A stretch of DNA of 64,000 nucleotides, from contig CALRJS020000001.1 in NCBI GenBank assembly GCA_943367595.1, positions 79,288 to 143,287 of the forward strand, given 5' to 3'. How positions within the stretch are numbered: the first letter of the stretch is position 1; each line of letters starts with the position of its first letter. The stretch comes from MW101C3 sp943367595. Its GTDB lineage: Bacteria; Cyanobacteriota; Cyanobacteriia; PCC-6307; Cyanobiaceae. This document shows positions 16,091 to 25,146 of the stretch, one piece after another. The translations under genes were made by a program, and so were the position numbers. The notes under the pieces are model-generated. The model was not told where the DNA came from. It saw nothing but the letters and a program-made list of their open reading frames with translations, and did no database searches.

Positions 16091-16720
16091 ATGGAACCGA
16101 TCCCGGCAGCAGCGCCTGAGCGGCTGTTGTTTCTCCCTGGAGCCTCCGGCAACACCCGCTTCTGGCTCCCCGTGGCCGAACAGCTGCGCGTTTGTCTGCC
16201 GCACCGCCACCTGGGCTGGCCCGGCTTCGGCGGCACGCCCCGCGACCCCGCCTTCAACAGCTGGTCGGATCTTCTGGACCTGGTGCTGGCCCAGCTGGAT
16301 GGTCCCTGTGCGCTGATCGCCCAATCCATGGGCGGCGTGCTGGCAGTTCAGGCGGCCTTGCAGCGGCCCCGCCATGTGACCCATCTGGTGCTCGCTGCCA
16401 CCTCCGGCGGCCTGCCGATGGCCCGCCATGGCGCGCTTGATTGGCGTCCAGGCTTCCGCGCCAGCCACCCCGACCTGCCGGCCTGGTTCAGCGAGGCTGC
16501 GATCGACCTCTCCGCCCAGTTGCCCCAGCTGCGCCTGCCCGTGCTGCTGCTCTGGGGCGATGCCGATCCGATCAGTCCCGTGGGTGTGGGCGAGGCGCTG
16601 GCGCAGGCGATCCCCGGCAGCTGCTTGCACGTGATCCCCGGGGGCGACCACGATCTGGCGATGACCCACGCCGCCGTGGTGGCTCCGTTGATCGCCGCCC
16701 ACCTGCAGCCCCTGCCATGA
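16091..16720 (+). CDS. Alpha/beta hydrolase
   Basis: The product has 209 residues from ATG 16091 (an earlier ATG at 16043 adds 16). It has an oxyanion-region LLFLPGASGN, a nucleophile elbow AQSMGGV (Ser), an acid in LLLWGDADPI, and a C-terminal His in GGDHDLAMTH. The protein is short for the fold, with a reduced cap region. The substrate is unknown. The stop codon overlaps the start of the cupin gene as ATGA, so the two are translationally coupled. Confidence 0.8.
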   Translation: MEPIPAAAPERLLFLPGASGNTRFWLPVAEQLRVCLPHRHLGWPGFGGTPRDPAFNSWSDLLDLVLAQLDGPCALIAQSMGGVLAVQAALQRPRHVTHLVLAATSGGLPMARHGALDWRPGFRASHPDLPAWFSEAAIDLSAQLPQLRLPVLLLWGDADPISPVGVGEALAQAIPGSCLHVIPGGDHDLAMTHAAVVAPLIAAHLQPLP

Positions 16721-17130
16721 GCAAATCCACCATCCCCTACTGGAATCCTTTGCTGCCGGCGGAGCAGCACCAATGGCGCTGGATCGAAGGACTGGAAGGC
16801 CAGGTGCAGGAGCTGATCCTCAGCCACGACCCCAGCAGCGGCGAGATCACCCGCCTCACCCGCTTTCTGCCGGGAGCCGATACCGCCCCTTTTGGCCCCA
16901 AGGCCCACGCTTTTCCAGAAGAGATCTTCATCGTCAGTGGCCGCCTTCACGACGCCGCCTTCGGGATCTGGCTGGAGGCGGGCCATTACGCCAGCCGTCC
17001 GCCGGGGGAAGTGCACGGCCCTTTCCGCACTGATGAGGGGTGCGTGGTGCTGGATCTGTCCTTCCCGCAGCGCAACGAGGAAGCGCATCCTCTTCCTTGC
17101 TCAGAATCTGCCGATTCGCCACGCCCATAG
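16717..17130 (+). CDS. Cupin-domain protein (ChrR-like)
   Basis: The product has 137 residues. The ATG at 16717 overlaps the hydrolase stop codon. The cupin barrel is evident from ITRLTRFLPGADTAPFGP, a PEEIFIVSGRLHD strand pair and a second motif GHYASRPPGEVHGPF with the expected metal-binding Glu/His residues. It resembles cupins fused to ChrR-type anti-sigma factors, but no zinc-finger anti-sigma part is present. The function is unknown; pairing with the hydrolase suggests a shared small-molecule substrate. Confidence 0.75.
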   Translation: MSKSTIPYWNPLLPAEQHQWRWIEGLEGQVQELILSHDPSSGEITRLTRFLPGADTAPFGPKAHAFPEEIFIVSGRLHDAAFGIWLEAGHYASRPPGEVHGPFRTDEGCVVLDLSFPQRNEEAHPLPCSESADSPRP

Positions 17131-17243
17131 GCTTCGGGCTACAGCTTTCCCGCAGATGCACCTTGATCCCTTCGATCGGATGCTGGTGGCCCAGACGGCG
17201 ATTGAGCAGCTGGTGCTGCTCACGACCGATTCCGCCCTGGCGG

Positions 17244-17351
17244 CCTTCCCTTGCTGTTCCCCCCTGGCGGCCTTCACCTACCTATCCCAACCTGACCGCC
17301 TTCCCTTGCTGTTCCCCCCTGGCGGCCTTCACCTACCTATCCCAACCTGAC
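17244..17351. repeat. 55-bp near-perfect tandem duplication
   Basis: The segment starting TTCCCTTGCTGTTCCCCCCT occurs at 17246 and again at 17301, and identity continues over about 50 bp to CCCAACCTGAC in both copies. A third short match (CCTGGCGGCCTTC) precedes the first copy. The high identity implies a recent duplication. Confidence 0.9.
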
Positions 17352-17646
17352 GACCTGCCCTTGCCGGACCATCTAGAGAACGGCTGAGTGCTGACGTTGC
17401 CGGTGGCACTCCGGGCAGCCGCCGAACCGCGCCATGCAAAGCCGTTACCCTCCCCATGGCACACGTACCGCTCATTCCCCGTGCCCACGTGCTTCAGGGG
17501 AACTCCGCTCAGGCGCTCCAGAGGCTGAGCGCCGCACATTCGCTGGTTGTGATGGTGCCCGTAGGACATCTGCTGCCGCCTCGGTGCTTCTGTGCCTCTG
17601 TTCCTATGCGCACGGGTGCACCGGTGCCTGAGTGCCTGGATGGAAA

Positions 17647-17730
17647 AAAGCCAAAGCCAAAGCCAAAGCCAAAGCCAATGGAAATGGAAATGCGAATGCA
17701 AATCCAAAAGCTAATCCAAATGCCAATGGA
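17647..17730. repeat. Hexanucleotide repeat array (14 units)
   Basis: Five perfect AAAGCC units at 17647-17676 are followed by nine degenerate hexamers beginning AAT or AAA (AATGGA, AATGGA, AATGCG, AATGCA, AATCCA, AAAGCT, AATCCA, AATGCC, AATGGA), all in register to 17730. Confidence 0.9.
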
Positions 17731-18171
17731 GATTGAGGCGGGAAAGCCAAGCTGATGGATACTGCTGAGTGTGGTCCTGCGGATCGTCACTCTGCCCATC
17801 GTGAAGCGGCCGAGCGTGTCACGCTGCAGACCGTGAAGACGCGCATCGAGGCGACATCAATCACATACACATCGATCGGATCGATATCAATCGCCCAGAC
17901 ATTGATCGCGTAGACGCCAACGACTTAGACGCCAATGACGTAGACAACTGTCTTGCCGTCGCTAGTCGTGTTCCTGAATGATCGTGGCCTCGCGACCTTG
18001 ATGACGCCATTCGTGATGTTGACTGATCCTCGAAGTGGCGACAACGCCAACCATGAAGCTGGTTGATCGTCACCCTGGTGCATCGCTGCTCTGAGCAATC
18101 GGGAGCCTGAACATTCCCCGGAGCTAGAGAGGTGTGCCGCCCAAATTGCGGCGAGTGAAACGAGAAGAGAA

Positions 18172-18243
<72 letters not shown>

Positions 18244-18286
18244 AGTCCATGGAAACTAGCATCGAGCCCTCCCCCAGCGCCTGCCG

Positions 18287-18529
18287 ATGCCCCCCACCCC
18301 GCCCAGGCCGCTCGATCCCGAACTGCGGGCCCGGTTGCTGGAGGAAGCACGCACGCCCTGGCGCGGGCTGCGCCGAGGGCTGTGGTTCGCCTTCACCGCA
18401 TCAGCGGCGATCGGCCTGGCCACCATGGCGATGCGGGTCTCGGCGGGGGGAGAGCTGGCCTCAGGAGACCTGATCATCCAGAGCGGAGCCTTGCTCCTCT
18501 TCGGTGTTCTGCTCTGGCGCGATCGCTGA
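18287..18529 (+). CDS. DUF3493 family small membrane protein
   Basis: The product has 80 residues. LDPELRARLLEEARTPWRGLRRGLWFAF is the typical family opening (amphipathic head with RGLRR), followed by two short hydrophobic segments ending in LLLFGVLLWRDR. DUF3493 is found in cyanobacteria and plastid-bearing eukaryotes; its role is unknown. The last 69 bp overlap the 3' end of the oppositely transcribed membrane-protein gene. Confidence 0.8.
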   Translation: MPPTPPRPLDPELRARLLEEARTPWRGLRRGLWFAFTASAAIGLATMAMRVSAGGELASGDLIIQSGALLLFGVLLWRDR

Positions 18530-19225
18530 AGCCACCTCGCTGGCCGTGATGGAAGGAGTGGTGGTGGTAGGCGAGGACCTGGTGCTGGTGGCTGGAGCAG
18601 GAATCACAAGGGGCTGAGCGGGCAGCAGCTCGGCCAGCAGCAGGGGCTCGGGCAGCAGCAGCGGCAGACCGAGGCAGAGGCGTTCCCTGGCGGTGGCCTC
18701 CGGGGTGAGACCACCTTGCGCCGCGCCTGTTAGCAGCGCTTCCGACCGGCTCAGCAGCCAGGCGGATTGGCACAGCTGCTGCCACTGCCACAGGCAGACA
18801 GCCAGCAGGGGGATCGTGAGCAGCAGCGTCACCAGCCGGGAGCTGCCCGCCAGTGGTGACACGGCCATGGCCAGGCCGGCGCGATCGTCCATCAGCCAGA
18901 CCAGTACCAGCAGCAACGCCGTGCCGGCCGCCCCCGCCAACTTCACCGCCAGGGGTGCCTGCAAGGCACTCAGGCGCCGCTGCAACTCCCGCCGCCCCTG
19001 CAGGGGGATCTGCACCAGCAGCAGCGACCAGACATCGGGTGGTTGGCGCCAGAACAGCACCGCTGGCAGCAACGCTCCCAGCGACCAGCACAGCACCCGC
19101 TCCAGGCCGGGCAGCGGGCCTGGGTCAGCCCCGGCCAAGAGCAGGAAGGCCAGCAGCAATTCGGCGGGAAGTGCTGCCAGGCCGAGCAGTTGAATCCACA
19201 GCAGAGGCTCGCTGCGGGGATTCAT
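18461..19225 (-). CDS. Low-complexity-tail membrane protein
   Basis: The product has 254 residues with about four or five hydrophobic segments in the first 150 (LLWIQLLGLAALPAELLLAFLLLAG and others). A Leu/Pro-rich stretch and a Ser/Thr/Glu-rich C-terminal tail (TSTRSSPTTTTPSITASE) follow. This layout matches a cyanobacterial family named for its low-complexity tail. The function is unknown. It stands 2 bp after infB starts its own 3' end on the same strand (infB stop at 19228), so it may be co-transcribed with the infB operon. Its 3' end overlaps the DUF3493 gene in a convergent arrangement. Confidence 0.7.
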   Translation of the reverse strand: MNPRSEPLLWIQLLGLAALPAELLLAFLLLAGADPGPLPGLERVLCWSLGALLPAVLFWRQPPDVWSLLLVQIPLQGRRELQRRLSALQAPLAVKLAGAAGTALLLVLVWLMDDRAGLAMAVSPLAGSSRLVTLLLTIPLLAVCLWQWQQLCQSAWLLSRSEALLTGAAQGGLTPEATARERLCLGLPLLLPEPLLLAELLPAQPLVIPAPATSTRSSPTTTTPSITASEVASAIAPEQNTEEEQGSALDDQVS

Positions 19226-19227
19226 GG

Positions 19228-22200
19228 TCAGTTGGTGCTGAGGGTGCGGCGCTGGGTGACGAGCTTGTAAGCCTCCACCCGGTCGCCGTCCTGCCAGTTG
19301 GCGAATCGATCACAGCCGATGCCGCACTCGAAGCCGGTGGCCACGTCCTTGACGTCGTCCTTGTTGCGACGCAGGGAGTCGAGGTCGCCCTCGAACACGA
19401 TCTGCTTGCCGCGGTGGACGCGCACCTTGCAGTTGCGTTGCAGCTTGCCGTTGGTGACATAGCAACCCGCGACGGCGCTCTTGCCGATGCTGAACACCGC
19501 GCGCACTTCCGCTTCGCCGAGCGTTTCCTCCACCATCTCCGGCTCCAGCAGGCCTTCCATGGCCAGCTGGATGTCCTCGAGCAGCTTGTAGATCACGTCG
19601 TAGTCGCGCACGTCGACGCCGGTGGCATCAGCGGCGCGCTTGGCGCCCGGTGCCATCGAGGTGTTGAAGCCCACGATCACCGCTCCGGAAGCGGCAGCGA
19701 GGTCGACGTCGGTTTCGGTGATCTCGCCCGGTGCCGAGAGCAGCACCCGCACCTGGACCTCGCCCTGAGGCAGCTGCTCGAGCGATCCGAGAATCGCCTC
19801 CACGCTGCCCTGCACATCGGCCTTGAGGATCAAGTTGAGCTCCTTGAGGTCGCCTTCGCTCGCCTGACCCGACATGGAGGCCAGCGACACCCGCCGGGAG
19901 GCCATCTGCTGGGCCAGGCGGGTGGCGCGGGCTTCGGTGGCCCGTTCCCCCACCACCGAGCGGGCTGTCTTCTCATCGGGGTAGACCTCGAACTCGTCAC
20001 CGGCGGTGGGCACTTCGCTGAAGCCGAGGGCTTCAACGGCCGAGGACGGACCCGCCGTCTTCACCCGCTTACCGGTGTCGTCGACCATGGCGCGCACCTT
20101 GCCGAGCACAGGGCCGGCGGCCACCACGTCGCCGGCGCGGAGGGTGCCGTTCTGGATCAGCAGGGTGGCCACCGGGCCTTTGGCCTTGTCGAGGTGGGCT
20201 TCGATCACGGTGCCTTTGGCCATCCGGTCTGGGTTGGCCTGGAGGTCTTCCACCTCCGACACCAGCAGGATCATCTCCAGCAGCTTGTCGATGTTTTCCC
20301 GCTTGATGGCGCTCACCGGCACCATCACCGTGTCGCCGCCCCAGTCTTCGGCCACCAGTTGCTGAGCGGAGAGCTCCTGCTTGACGCGGTCGGGCTGGGC
20401 GCCTTCCTTGTCGATCTTGTTGATCGCCACCACGATCGGCACCTCGGCGGCGCGGGCGTGGCTGATCGCCTCGAGGGTCTGGGGGCGCACGCCGTCATCG
20501 GCAGCCACCACCAGCACGGCCACGTCGGTGACCTTGGTGCCGCGGGCACGCATGGCGGTGAACGCCTCGTGGCCCGGGGTATCGAGGAAGGTGATGCGGC
20601 GCTCTTCGCCGGCGTGGGGAATCGTGACTTGATAAGCCCCGATGTGCTGGGTGATCCCACCGGCTTCGCCGGCGGCCACGCGGGTCTTGCGGATGGCGTC
20701 GAGCAGACTGGTTTTGCCGTGGTCGACGTGGCCCATCACGGTGACCACGGGCGGACGGCGGATCAGATGCTGGAGATCGCTCTCCTCGATCATGTCCACC
20801 GTCTTCTTGGCGGCTTCCTGGACGTCGTCTTCGAGCACGGGAACGCCGAACTCCTCAGACACGGTTTCGATCGTGGAGAGATCGAGGGTCTGGGTGACCG
20901 TGGCGATGATGCCCTTGAAGAAGAGCGACTTGATGATCTCGGAGCTCTCCACGCCAAGGCGATCGGCGAGCTCCTGCACCGTGAGGTTGCCCTCCGGCAC
21001 GATCAGCATTTCCGGCCGTGTGGCCTTGGCCTCGCGGGCGGCGCGCAGTTCCATGGCCCGGCGCCGCTGGCGCTGGCGGGTGGTTTCCTTCTTGCGCTTG
21101 CGCATCGCCACCACCGGCTTGGCCGCCGGGGCGCTCTGGCGGGTGCGTGGTTTGGCAGGGCGGGCCAGGCTGGCCTGAAGCACCTGGGCCTCATGCTCGC
21201 CGGCGAAACCGCCGGTTTCCGCCGTCAGCGCATCATCGTTTTCGCCGATGATGTGCACCTTCTGGCGCAGCTTCTGCGGCGACTTGCTGCGCAGTGCTTC
21301 GAGCTTGGCGCTGTCGTCCCACTCCGGCCGGCGGGCCTTCCCGGCCGGCTGAGGTGTGCGGAAGCCCGGGCGCCGTGGCGCGGCTGGTGGGGTGGCTGTG
21401 GGCCGTGGGCCGGCATCGGCAGGACTGGCGATCTCGCCGCGTTCAGGCCGGCGCGGGGGCGGGGCGGTGGGGCGGGTGCCGGGTTTCTGCAGCTGCATGA
21501 GCTCGCCGGGCGCCACCGGCTTGCGCATGCCCTGAGGCATGCCGCCTGCCCGGATCGGCGGGCCCGGTTTGCCGGGAGCACCAGGACCAGCGGCGTCGCG
21601 GCGGATCGGCTTGCCCACCAGCTCCAGGGGGCTGCGGGCCTGCACCGGCCGGGGACTCGGCGCTGGAGTGCGCTGCGGGGCGCCGGCCGGGCGCTGGCTG
21701 AGAGCCGGCCGCCCCGAAGGCGGAGCCGGCCGGTTGCTCGTGCCGGCGGACGGGCTGGGTGCGGCAGGTCGTGGTTGGGGCTGACCGGGGGCCACCCGTC
21801 CGACCACCTGGGGTTTGCCACCACCGTCAGCGCGCGTCGGCGCGCTGGGGCGCTGCGGCGGCGCCGGCCGACTGGACGGGGCATTGCCGCGGGGCACGGG
21901 CCGCGGGCTGGTGCTGGGCCGGGGGCTGGTGGCTGGTGCAGCAACCGGACGCGGGCTGGTGGGTGTGCTGGCCGCCGGCGCTTCGGGTTTGCGCGCCGGC
22001 ATGGCCGGGGCCTTGCTCACGGGCGTGACAGGGCGCGCGGGAGGCGCCACCGGCCTTGACGGTGCCGGCTTGGCGGCAGCCGAAGGTGCGGGAACTGCGG
22101 GGGGCGCGGCAGGTGGGCGGGAGGGCGATGATGAGCCGGCGGCCGGCGCACGGGTGGGCAGCGGCGCCGTGGGCCTGGCTGGTGGCGGAGTGGTGGAGGC

Positions 22201-22656
22201 GGGCTTCTGAACCGCAGGTTGCGCGGCAGGTTGCACGAGAACCGGTTTGACCGGCGCAGGCGGGGAAACCGCAGGGCGGGCCGGCTGGGCAACGATGACC
22301 GGTGGCGCTGGCGGCCGGGCCGGGGGCTTTTCGGGTGCGGCGACAGGCGAGGCGGCCGCGGCGGCCGGTGGCGTGACCGGAGCCGCTTTCTTGACGGCCA
22401 GGATCGCTTTGCCAGGCTCCGCCAGCGGCGGTGTCGTGGGCTTGGGGGCGGTCATGGAGGGCGGCGTGGGTCGGGAGATGCCGCTGCCGTTGGGGCGGAT
22501 CAGCTTCCGGATGCGGGCAGCTTCGTCATCGCTGATCGAGCTGCTGTGGCTGCGGGCGGCAATGGACAGCTTTTCGGCAGCGTCGAGCACGTCCTTGTTG
22601 TCCAGGCCAAGGTCCTTGGACAACTCATAGATTCTCACTTTGCCGCTGCTGGTCAT
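19228..22656 (-). CDS. infB: Translation initiation factor IF-2
   Basis: The product has 1142 residues. An N-terminal IF2_N motif (VRIYELSKDLGLDNKDVL) precedes a long Pro/Ala/Arg-rich linker (about 55-480), a second IF2_N region (LTVQELADRLGVESSEIIKSL), and the GTPase domain with G1 GHVDHGKTS near 640, G3 DTPGHEAF and G4 NKID. Domains II-IV, including the fMet-tRNA-binding end, follow. It delivers initiator tRNA to the 30S subunit. It is the last of rimP-nusA-ylxR-infB, a conserved bacterial operon. The long low-complexity linker is normal for cyanobacteria but extreme in GC. Confidence 0.98.
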   Translation of the reverse strand: MTSSGKVRIYELSKDLGLDNKDVLDAAEKLSIAARSHSSSISDDEAARIRKLIRPNGSGISRPTPPSMTAPKPTTPPLAEPGKAILAVKKAAPVTPPAAAAASPVAAPEKPPARPPAPPVIVAQPARPAVSPPAPVKPVLVQPAAQPAVQKPASTTPPPARPTAPLPTRAPAAGSSSPSRPPAAPPAVPAPSAAAKPAPSRPVAPPARPVTPVSKAPAMPARKPEAPAASTPTSPRPVAAPATSPRPSTSPRPVPRGNAPSSRPAPPQRPSAPTRADGGGKPQVVGRVAPGQPQPRPAAPSPSAGTSNRPAPPSGRPALSQRPAGAPQRTPAPSPRPVQARSPLELVGKPIRRDAAGPGAPGKPGPPIRAGGMPQGMRKPVAPGELMQLQKPGTRPTAPPPRRPERGEIASPADAGPRPTATPPAAPRRPGFRTPQPAGKARRPEWDDSAKLEALRSKSPQKLRQKVHIIGENDDALTAETGGFAGEHEAQVLQASLARPAKPRTRQSAPAAKPVVAMRKRKKETTRQRQRRRAMELRAAREAKATRPEMLIVPEGNLTVQELADRLGVESSEIIKSLFFKGIIATVTQTLDLSTIETVSEEFGVPVLEDDVQEAAKKTVDMIEESDLQHLIRRPPVVTVMGHVDHGKTSLLDAIRKTRVAAGEAGGITQHIGAYQVTIPHAGEERRITFLDTPGHEAFTAMRARGTKVTDVAVLVVAADDGVRPQTLEAISHARAAEVPIVVAINKIDKEGAQPDRVKQELSAQQLVAEDWGGDTVMVPVSAIKRENIDKLLEMILLVSEVEDLQANPDRMAKGTVIEAHLDKAKGPVATLLIQNGTLRAGDVVAAGPVLGKVRAMVDDTGKRVKTAGPSSAVEALGFSEVPTAGDEFEVYPDEKTARSVVGERATEARATRLAQQMASRRVSLASMSGQASEGDLKELNLILKADVQGSVEAILGSLEQLPQGEVQVRVLLSAPGEITETDVDLAAASGAVIVGFNTSMAPGAKRAADATGVDVRDYDVIYKLLEDIQLAMEGLLEPEMVEETLGEAEVRAVFSIGKSAVAGCYVTNGKLQRNCKVRVHRGKQIVFEGDLDSLRRNKDDVKDVATGFECGIGCDRFANWQDGDRVEAYKLVTQRRTLSTN

Positions 22657-22719
22657 TCAGGTCTCCGATCGGTCGGGGCCGCAGGTGCCGCCGGGCCCCA
22701 CACGCGGTGCAGCCATCAA

Positions 22720-22998
22720 TCATCTTGCCTCAGAGGCTGCTGCCGGAGAGCGGTTCAGCCGCTGTTCAAGCGCGGCATAGGTGGATTCCTCCACTGCGCA
22801 GCGCAGGGCGCGTTGCAGCCGCTTTCGTCGCTTCGCCTCGTCAAAGCAGGCCTGGGTGGGGCACAGATAGGCCGAGCGGCCCATGCCCTGATCCAGGGCG
22901 ATGCCGCCACCCGCCAGGCGGATGACCCGCAGGAACTGGTCCCTGTCGGCCAGCAGGCGGCAGCTCACACAACGCCGCAAGGTGGGGGAGGCCGCCAT
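22720..22998 (-). CDS. ylxR: YlxR (DUF448) RNA-binding protein
   Basis: The product has 92 residues from ATG 22998. It carries the signature RRCVSCRLLADRDQFLRVIR at the N-terminus and GRSAYLCPTQACFDEAKRR further on. YlxR proteins are small nucleoid or RNA-binding proteins almost always encoded between nusA and infB, as here. In some bacteria they modulate RNase P or transcription. The gene begins 10 bp after the nusA stop codon. The frame extends upstream but that overlaps nusA and is not used. Confidence 0.93.
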   Translation of the reverse strand: MAASPTLRRCVSCRLLADRDQFLRVIRLAGGGIALDQGMGRSAYLCPTQACFDEAKRRKRLQRALRCAVEESTYAALEQRLNRSPAAASEAR

Positions 22999-23008
22999 CG
23001 GCTGACCC

Positions 23009-24454
23009 TCAGCCCTTGAGCGACTCAGCGTCCGCATCGGGTTCGGCTTCGGGCTCCAGCTCAGCTGCCGCTTCCCCGTCGGCTTCCGGCTCAGCGTCCT
23101 GCTCAGGTTCGGCTTCCCCTTCATCGACAGCCTCTTCGTCTTCTTCCTGGAGGTTGAGCTCGTCTTCGGGCAGGGGATAGAGCTCCCGCAGGCGCGCATC
23201 CTCCTCAGCGCGGTTGGCCTGCTCCACCGCCAGGCGAGCTTCCGCCTCGGCCTGCTGGCGCTCGTCCTCCTCGCGCAGGGCGATCAGCTCGGCGGCGCGG
23301 GCGTCCTCGCTCACCTGGTCGTATTCGGCCGCGTTCTTGATGTCGATCTTCCAGCCGGTGAGGCGTGCGGCGAGGCGCACGTTCTGGCCTTCCCGGCCGA
23401 TCGCCAGGCTGAGCATGTCCTGCGGCACAAGCACGTGGGCGTGATGCCCTTCCGGATCCACCAGGCGCACCATCTCCACCCGTGCCGGGCTGAGCGAATT
23501 CGCGATGTACTGGGCCGGATCGGGAGACCAGCGGATCACGTCGATCTTCTCGCCCCGCAGCTCGTTCACCACCTGCTGGATGCGGGAGCCGCGGGCACCG
23601 ATGCAGGCCCCCACGGGGTCCACCTCGCGCTCCACGCTGTCCACTGCCACCTTGGTGCGTGGCCCCACGGCCCGCGACGGGGGGTTGGCTTCCCGTGCCA
23701 CCGCCACGATGCGCACGGAACCTTCCTGGATTTCCGGCACTTCGTTTTCGAAGAGGTACACCACAAGGCCGGCGTTTGCCCGGGAGACGAACAGCTGAGG
23801 CCCCCGGCGCGCCACCTCACTCACCTCCTTGAGGAACACCTTGAAGGTGGCATTGGCGCGGTAGTTGTCGTTGGGAAGCTGGTCGCGGCGAGGCAGCTCC
23901 GCCTCCACCTCCGGCCGGCCAAGCCCGGAGCTCACCGCCATGATCACCGACTGGCGCTCGAAGCGGATCACCCGTGCGGTGAGTACGGGATCCTCCAGAT
24001 CAGCGAACTCCTCCTGGATCATGCGGCGTTGCTGGTCGCGCAGTTTCTGGGCCAGCACCTGCTTGGTGGTGGAGGCGGCCATGCGGCCGAAATCGTCCTT
24101 TTCGGGGGTGACATCGAGCACCACGGTGTCGCCGATCTGGGCGTCTTCCGCCACCTGCTGCACCTCGGCGAGGGCGATCTGGTGGTCTTCGCTCTCCACC
24201 TCCTCGACGATGATCTTGCTGGCGAGCACGCGGTAGCCCTCCTCCTCAAGATCGAGGGCCACGTCGAAATTGCTGAAGTAGTCCTCCTCGAACGGGTCCT
24301 CGCTGATGCCGAGATAGAGGGTGCGGCGGTAACGCTCGTAGCCCTTCAGCAGCGCCTCGCGCAGGGCCGCTTCCACCACCTGGGTGGGGAGCTTCTTCTC
24401 ATCGCTGATGTCCTCGATCAGGTTCTGCAGACCGGGGAGAAGAACGAGCGCCAT
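23009..24454 (-). CDS. nusA: Transcription termination/antitermination factor NusA
   Basis: The product has 481 residues. It has the NusA N-domain (MALVLLPGLQNLIEDIS ... EALLKGYERYRR), an S1 domain, two KH domains (GARGSRIQQVV in KH1; AIGREGQNVRLAARLTGWKIDI in KH2) and a long acidic C-terminal tail with many Glu/Asp. NusA binds RNA polymerase and nascent RNA. The ATG at 24454 matches cyanobacterial NusA starts. A TTG at 24514 would add 20 residues and is unlikely. The acidic tail of about 60 residues is longer than in many bacteria. Confidence 0.96.
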   Translation of the reverse strand: MALVLLPGLQNLIEDISDEKKLPTQVVEAALREALLKGYERYRRTLYLGISEDPFEEDYFSNFDVALDLEEEGYRVLASKIIVEEVESEDHQIALAEVQQVAEDAQIGDTVVLDVTPEKDDFGRMAASTTKQVLAQKLRDQQRRMIQEEFADLEDPVLTARVIRFERQSVIMAVSSGLGRPEVEAELPRRDQLPNDNYRANATFKVFLKEVSEVARRGPQLFVSRANAGLVVYLFENEVPEIQEGSVRIVAVAREANPPSRAVGPRTKVAVDSVEREVDPVGACIGARGSRIQQVVNELRGEKIDVIRWSPDPAQYIANSLSPARVEMVRLVDPEGHHAHVLVPQDMLSLAIGREGQNVRLAARLTGWKIDIKNAAEYDQVSEDARAAELIALREEDERQQAEAEARLAVEQANRAEEDARLRELYPLPEDELNLQEEDEEAVDEGEAEPEQDAEPEADGEAAAELEPEAEPDADAESLKG

Positions 24455-24523
24455 GGGGTGGGAAGAGGGGTTGGAACGGAAATCGGGTTGGGAAGCGGCG
24501 CGCCGCTCAGACAAAAGGCGGAG

Positions 24524-24991
24524 TCACTCGCTCGGCCGGGTGAGGCTGACGGTCAGCACGTCGTGGCGGGGAATCCGCTGGCGGCGGCCACGAACGTTGA
24601 TGTGCAGGAAGGCGTCGTCGCGCTCCAGCAACAGCCCTGCACGGGTGCATTCAGCTCCGCTGGAATCCCGGAACCGCACCTCGATCGGGAAACCCCGAAA
24701 GCTGTGGAAGTCACGGTCTTCAACCAGCGTGTCGCTGAGGCCGGGACTGCTGATTTCGAGAACATAGGCCTCGCTCAGCAGCTCTTCGGCCTCCATCGCC
24801 TCACCCAGGGCACCGCTGAAGGCGGCGCAGTCGTCGAGGGTCACATCGGCGCCGTCGCCGGTGCGGATCTGCACCAGAACGATGTAGGGATGGCGATGGG
24901 TCTGGATCTGCGCCTCCACCACGCGAAATCCGGTGGTGTCAGCCACTCGGCGCGCGAGGGATTCCAGTGCGGGAAGAAGAGGGTGGGGCAC
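24524..24991 (-). CDS. rimP: Ribosome maturation factor RimP
   Basis: The product has 155 residues with the RimP pattern: LARRVADTTGFRVVEAQIQ, TLDDCAAFSGALGEAMEAE, then YVLEISSPGLSDTL, FHSFRGFPIEVRF and a C-terminal Sm-like domain. It assists 30S subunit assembly. It is the first gene of the rimP-nusA-ylxR-infB operon. Confidence 0.96.
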   Translation of the reverse strand: MPHPLLPALESLARRVADTTGFRVVEAQIQTHRHPYIVLVQIRTGDGADVTLDDCAAFSGALGEAMEAEELLSEAYVLEISSPGLSDTLVEDRDFHSFRGFPIEVRFRDSSGAECTRAGLLLERDDAFLHINVRGRRQRIPRHDVLTVSLTRPSE

Positions 24992-25146
24992 CGGGCCGGG
25001 TCAGGAGCAGTGGAGCGAGCCCGACCGGCTCCTGCAGAGAACTGCCCCGGACGCTGGAGCAAGCTCGTGCGCCTGGGTATGCCCGCCGGGCACTCAAGAA
25101 TCCTAGAGGTCGGTGCTCCAGCCCAACCCAGCGGCCAGGCGTCGCC

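Larger units (their letters stand above)
17131..18171. other. 1.04-kb gene-free gap rich in simple repeats
   Basis: No gene is accepted. The gap holds a 55-bp tandem duplication, a degenerate hexanucleotide array and a 15-bp repeat pair at 17911-17940 (TAGACGCCAACGACT / TAGACGCCAATGACG, with a partial third unit). A plus-strand frame at 17456-17755 runs through the hexamer array and would encode Lys-Pro and Met-Glu dipeptide runs. It is considered non-coding. Upstream of tRNA-Thr the sequence becomes AT-richer. Confidence 0.5.

Noticed and set aside
17456..17755. 99-residue ORF with Lys-Pro and Met-Glu runs
   Set aside because: The runs come from the hexanucleotide microsatellite; there is no ribosome site and no conserved part.
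18110..18171. Intrinsic terminator after tRNA-Thr
   Set aside because: A GCCGC/GCGGC hairpin is present but no T tract follows, so the evidence is too weak for a feature.
18853..22059. Plus-strand 1068-residue open frame
   Set aside because: It is antisense to infB; high GC leaves the opposite frame open, and the product is low complexity with no domain.
24455..24514. TTG start extending NusA by 20 residues
   Set aside because: The extension has no similarity and the ATG at 24454 matches the family start.
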